Under the pieces are notes generated by a model that had not been told where the DNA came from, did not search any database, and saw nothing but the letters and a program-made list of their open reading frames with translations. Below, piece by piece: positions 62,721 through 64,000 of a DNA stretch of 64,000 bases. Position numbers and translations under genes: made by a program. Numbering within the stretch: position 1 is the first letter of the stretch; each line of letters starts with the position of its first letter. Location of the stretch: NCBI GenBank assembly GCA_964388955.1, contig CAYMCO010000013.1:47599-111598 (forward strand). Reading direction: 5' to 3'. Origin of the DNA: CAYMCO01 sp964388955. GTDB lineage: Bacteria; Chloroflexota; Anaerolineae; Anaerolineales; E44-bin32.

Positions 62721-63428
62721 ATGGGAGCAACGATGGACGTGCGTTTGAGAATCCGCCGCTATGATCCAGAGGTCGATCAGGAGCCGCACGTTGAGACGTA
62801 CGAGGTGCAGGCGCAGCCGACGGATCGGATTCTTGATCTGCTCAATCAGGTGAAGTGGTATCAAGACGGCAGCCTTGCCTACCGGCGATCTTGCGCGCAT
62901 GGGATCTGCGGTTCGGATGCGATGCGGATCAACGGGGTCAACCGGCTGGCCTGCAAGGTGTTGGTGCAGGACGTTGGCGAAGAGATCATGGTGGAGCCGC
63001 TGCTGGGGTTCAAGGTCTTGAAGGATATGATCGTAGATCTGGAACCCTTCTTTGAGCAGTATCGATCTGTGCTGCCATATCTTATCAGCGAGGACGAAGC
63101 GCCAGAGAAGGAGCGGCTTCAAAGCCCGGCGCAGCGGGAGCGATACGACGATACGACCAAATGCATTCTGTGTGCCGCATGCACAACATCCTGCCCTTCC
63201 TTCTGGGCGGATTCCGGGTTTGTCGGCCCCGCGGCCATTGTGCAGGCACACCGCTTCATTTTCGACAGCCGCGATCAGGGGGCCGGAGAACGATTCCGAA
63301 TTCTGGGCCAAGATTGGGGGGTTTGGCGCTGCCGCACGATTTTTAACTGCACCTCGGCCTGCCCGCGGGACATCAAAGTCACGCGCGCCATCGGCGAAGT
63401 CAAGAAGGCCATTTCGGGAATTGATTGA
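62721..63428 (+). CDS. sdhB: Succinate dehydrogenase iron-sulfur subunit
   Basis: 235 aa. [2Fe-2S] cysteines in RRSCAHGICGSDAM and RLACKVL; [4Fe-4S] motif CILCAACTTSCP; [3Fe-4S] site in WRCRTIFNCTSACPRDI. It relays electrons from SdhA to the quinone site. ATG 62721 (GGAG upstream) is given; ATG 62733 has an equally good site and would start MDVRLRIRRYDPE, the more usual N-terminus. It ends 69 bp before the tRNA promoter region, with the terminator-like hairpin at 63497-63523 next downstream. Confidence 0.95.
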   Translation: MGATMDVRLRIRRYDPEVDQEPHVETYEVQAQPTDRILDLLNQVKWYQDGSLAYRRSCAHGICGSDAMRINGVNRLACKVLVQDVGEEIMVEPLLGFKVLKDMIVDLEPFFEQYRSVLPYLISEDEAPEKERLQSPAQRERYDDTTKCILCAACTTSCPSFWADSGFVGPAAIVQAHRFIFDSRDQGAGERFRILGQDWGVWRCRTIFNCTSACPRDIKVTRAIGEVKKAISGID

Positions 63429-63462
63429 CGCTCCCCATAACCTTTGATAGACTCGACGAGCA

Positions 63463-63491
63463 TTGTCGGCGCCAGATGGCTCTGGTATAAT
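63463..63491 (+). promoter_or_regulatory. Promoter of tRNA-tuf cluster
   Basis: TTGTCG (63463-63468), 17-bp spacer, consensus TATAAT (63486-63491). Transcription would begin near 63498, inside the hairpin at 63497-63523, and run through three tRNAs into tuf. Confidence 0.75.
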
Positions 63492-63496
63492 TCAAC

Positions 63497-63523
63497 CGCG
63501 CCGAGCTCTATGGGCGCGTTTTT
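63497..63523 (+). terminator. Hairpin terminator overlapping the tRNA promoter start
   Basis: CGCGCC (63497-63502), 10-base loop, GGCGCG (63513-63518), then TTTTT. It has the form of a Rho-independent terminator for the sdh operon. It lies directly after the -10 box, so new tRNA transcripts would start within its first arm and could escape it. Confidence 0.7.
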
Positions 63524-63531
63524 ATCGTCGC

Positions 63532-63603
63532 GCCGACGTAGCTCAACGGGAGAGCAACCGCCTTGTAAGCGGTAGGTTACGGGTTCGATCCCCGTCGTCG
63601 GCT
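63532..63603 (+). tRNA. tRNA-Thr(TGT)
   Basis: 72-nt cloverleaf. Acceptor GCCGACG/CGTCGGC, D-arm GCTCAACGGGAGAGC, anticodon arm ACCGC-CTTGTAA-GCGGT with anticodon TGT, T-arm ACGGG-TTCGATC-CCCGT. No CCA in the DNA. First of three tRNAs before tuf. Confidence 0.96.
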
Positions 63604-63672
63604 TGATTTGGCGATACGATCGGGATCATGAGGGAAGAGACTTGGCGGCCAATAAGCGCTTTGTCGATTAGC

Positions 63673-63754
63673 GGGCGGTTACCCAAGTGGACAAAGGGGG
63701 CTGACTGTAAATCAGCTGGCTTCGCCTTCGGAGGTTCGAATCCTTCACCGCCCA
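63673..63754 (+). tRNA. tRNA-Tyr(GTA)
   Basis: 82-nt class II tRNA. Acceptor GGGCGGT/ACCGCCC, anticodon arm GCTGA-CTGTAAA-TCAGC with anticodon GTA, long variable arm around TGGCTTCGCCTTC, T-loop TTCGAAT, discriminator A. Confidence 0.96.
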
Positions 63755-63820
63755 CAGTTCAGTCGTCATCCTCTTCCGTCGGCAAGGGATTCGCTCCCGG
63801 ATCTATGGGAGAAGAAAAGC

Positions 63821-63892
63821 GCCCTCATAGCTCAGTGGTAGAGCACGTTCTTGGTAAGAACGGGGTCAGGGGTTCAAGTCCCCTTGAGGGCT
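63821..63892 (+). tRNA. tRNA-Thr(GGT)
   Basis: 72-nt cloverleaf. Acceptor GCCCTCA/TGAGGGC, D-arm GCTCAGTGGTAGAGC, anticodon arm CGTTC-TTGGTAA-GAACG with anticodon GGT, T-arm AGGGG-TTCAAGT-CCCCT. It lies 55 bp before tuf. Confidence 0.96.
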
Positions 63893-63947
63893 CTCGAGGC
63901 GCGAGAGAAATCATCTTTCGGATTTGAGGCCTAAGGAGACTGGGAAT

Positions 63948-64000
63948 ATGGCGAAGGAGACATTTGCACGCACGAAGCCGCACATGAACGTGGGGACGAT
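63948..64000 (+). CDS. tuf: Elongation factor Tu, start only
   Basis: ATG 63948 with AAGGAG upstream opens MAKETFARTKPHMNVGTI, the canonical EF-Tu N-terminus, ending just before the first GTP-binding motif (GHVDHGK). The gene runs off the window. EF-Tu carries aminoacyl-tRNA to the ribosome. Its place after Thr, Tyr and Thr tRNAs matches the tufB-type cluster of many bacteria. Confidence 0.95.
   Translation, partial: MAKETFARTKPHMNVGT

Noticed and set aside
1..64000. CRISPR array or complete restriction-modification system
   Set aside because: No regular direct repeats with spacers, no cas genes and no endonuclease next to the methylase were seen.

Overview
The window is a high-GC bacterial chromosome segment. 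I infer Chloroflexota, probably Anaerolineae or a relative. The signs are lipoproteins with long Thr/Pro linkers, a fused SdhC-SdhD membrane anchor, a DUF1786 protein, a YacL-CysS-RlmB gene run and many decayed IS copies. This rests on gene style and order, not on a phylogenetic marker, so confidence is moderate.

Layout. 1-656: edge of a decayed IS3-family element and its flank. 657-6332: two-component system (sensor kinase, NarL-type regulator) followed by an ABC-2 exporter (ATPase plus two permeases), with GTGAC palindromes between the two units. 6611-7966: NAGPA-type protein with a membrane anchor. 8254-22497: a three-gene, minus-strand Tc-toxin operon: TcA (2166 aa), a fused TcB-TcC/RHS protein (2415 aa) whose C-terminal domain carries a JAB/JAMM-like metal motif, and a small beta-rich protein. 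22.9-36.5 kb: an accessory region full of transposase wreckage. Most of it (23446-36526, 13.1 kb) is bounded by 28-bp inverted repeats (26/28 identical) flanked by a perfect 5-bp duplication ATCAC, so it looks like one large, transposase-less mobile element. Its cargo is an MFS transporter, an M20 amidohydrolase, a WD40 fragment, an SGNH-type lipoprotein, an FNT channel fused to CBS domains, three TadE/TadG-like genes (the first frameshifted) and a DUF6282 hydrolase.

36.5-47.7 kb: an orphan DNA methyltransferase at the element's right edge, two paralogous jelly-roll lipoproteins, Tdh-like dehydrogenase, aldo/keto reductase, patatin, LipB, a large PBP1C-like protein that has lost all its catalytic motifs, and DUF1786. 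48.1-53.5 kb: an NAD-dependent formate dehydrogenase operon (NuoE-NuoF fusion, FdhD, HoxU/NuoG-N-type ferredoxin subunit, catalytic subunit). The catalytic gene reads through an in-frame TGA as selenocysteine, with a SECIS-like hairpin directly after it. The genome should therefore encode Sec machinery, which is not in this window.

53.5-64 kb: surE remnant, secreted S1C protease lipoprotein, yacL-cysS-rlmB housekeeping run, ErpA-type Fe-S carrier divergent from sdhCD-sdhA-sdhB, then a promoter/terminator overlap and tRNA-Thr(TGT)-tRNA-Tyr(GTA)-tRNA-Thr(GGT)-tuf. That is the classical thr-tyr-gly-thr-tufB cluster without tRNA-Gly. ErpA next to the Fe-S-rich succinate dehydrogenase, and the formate dehydrogenase operon, point to a respiratory metabolism using formate and succinate.
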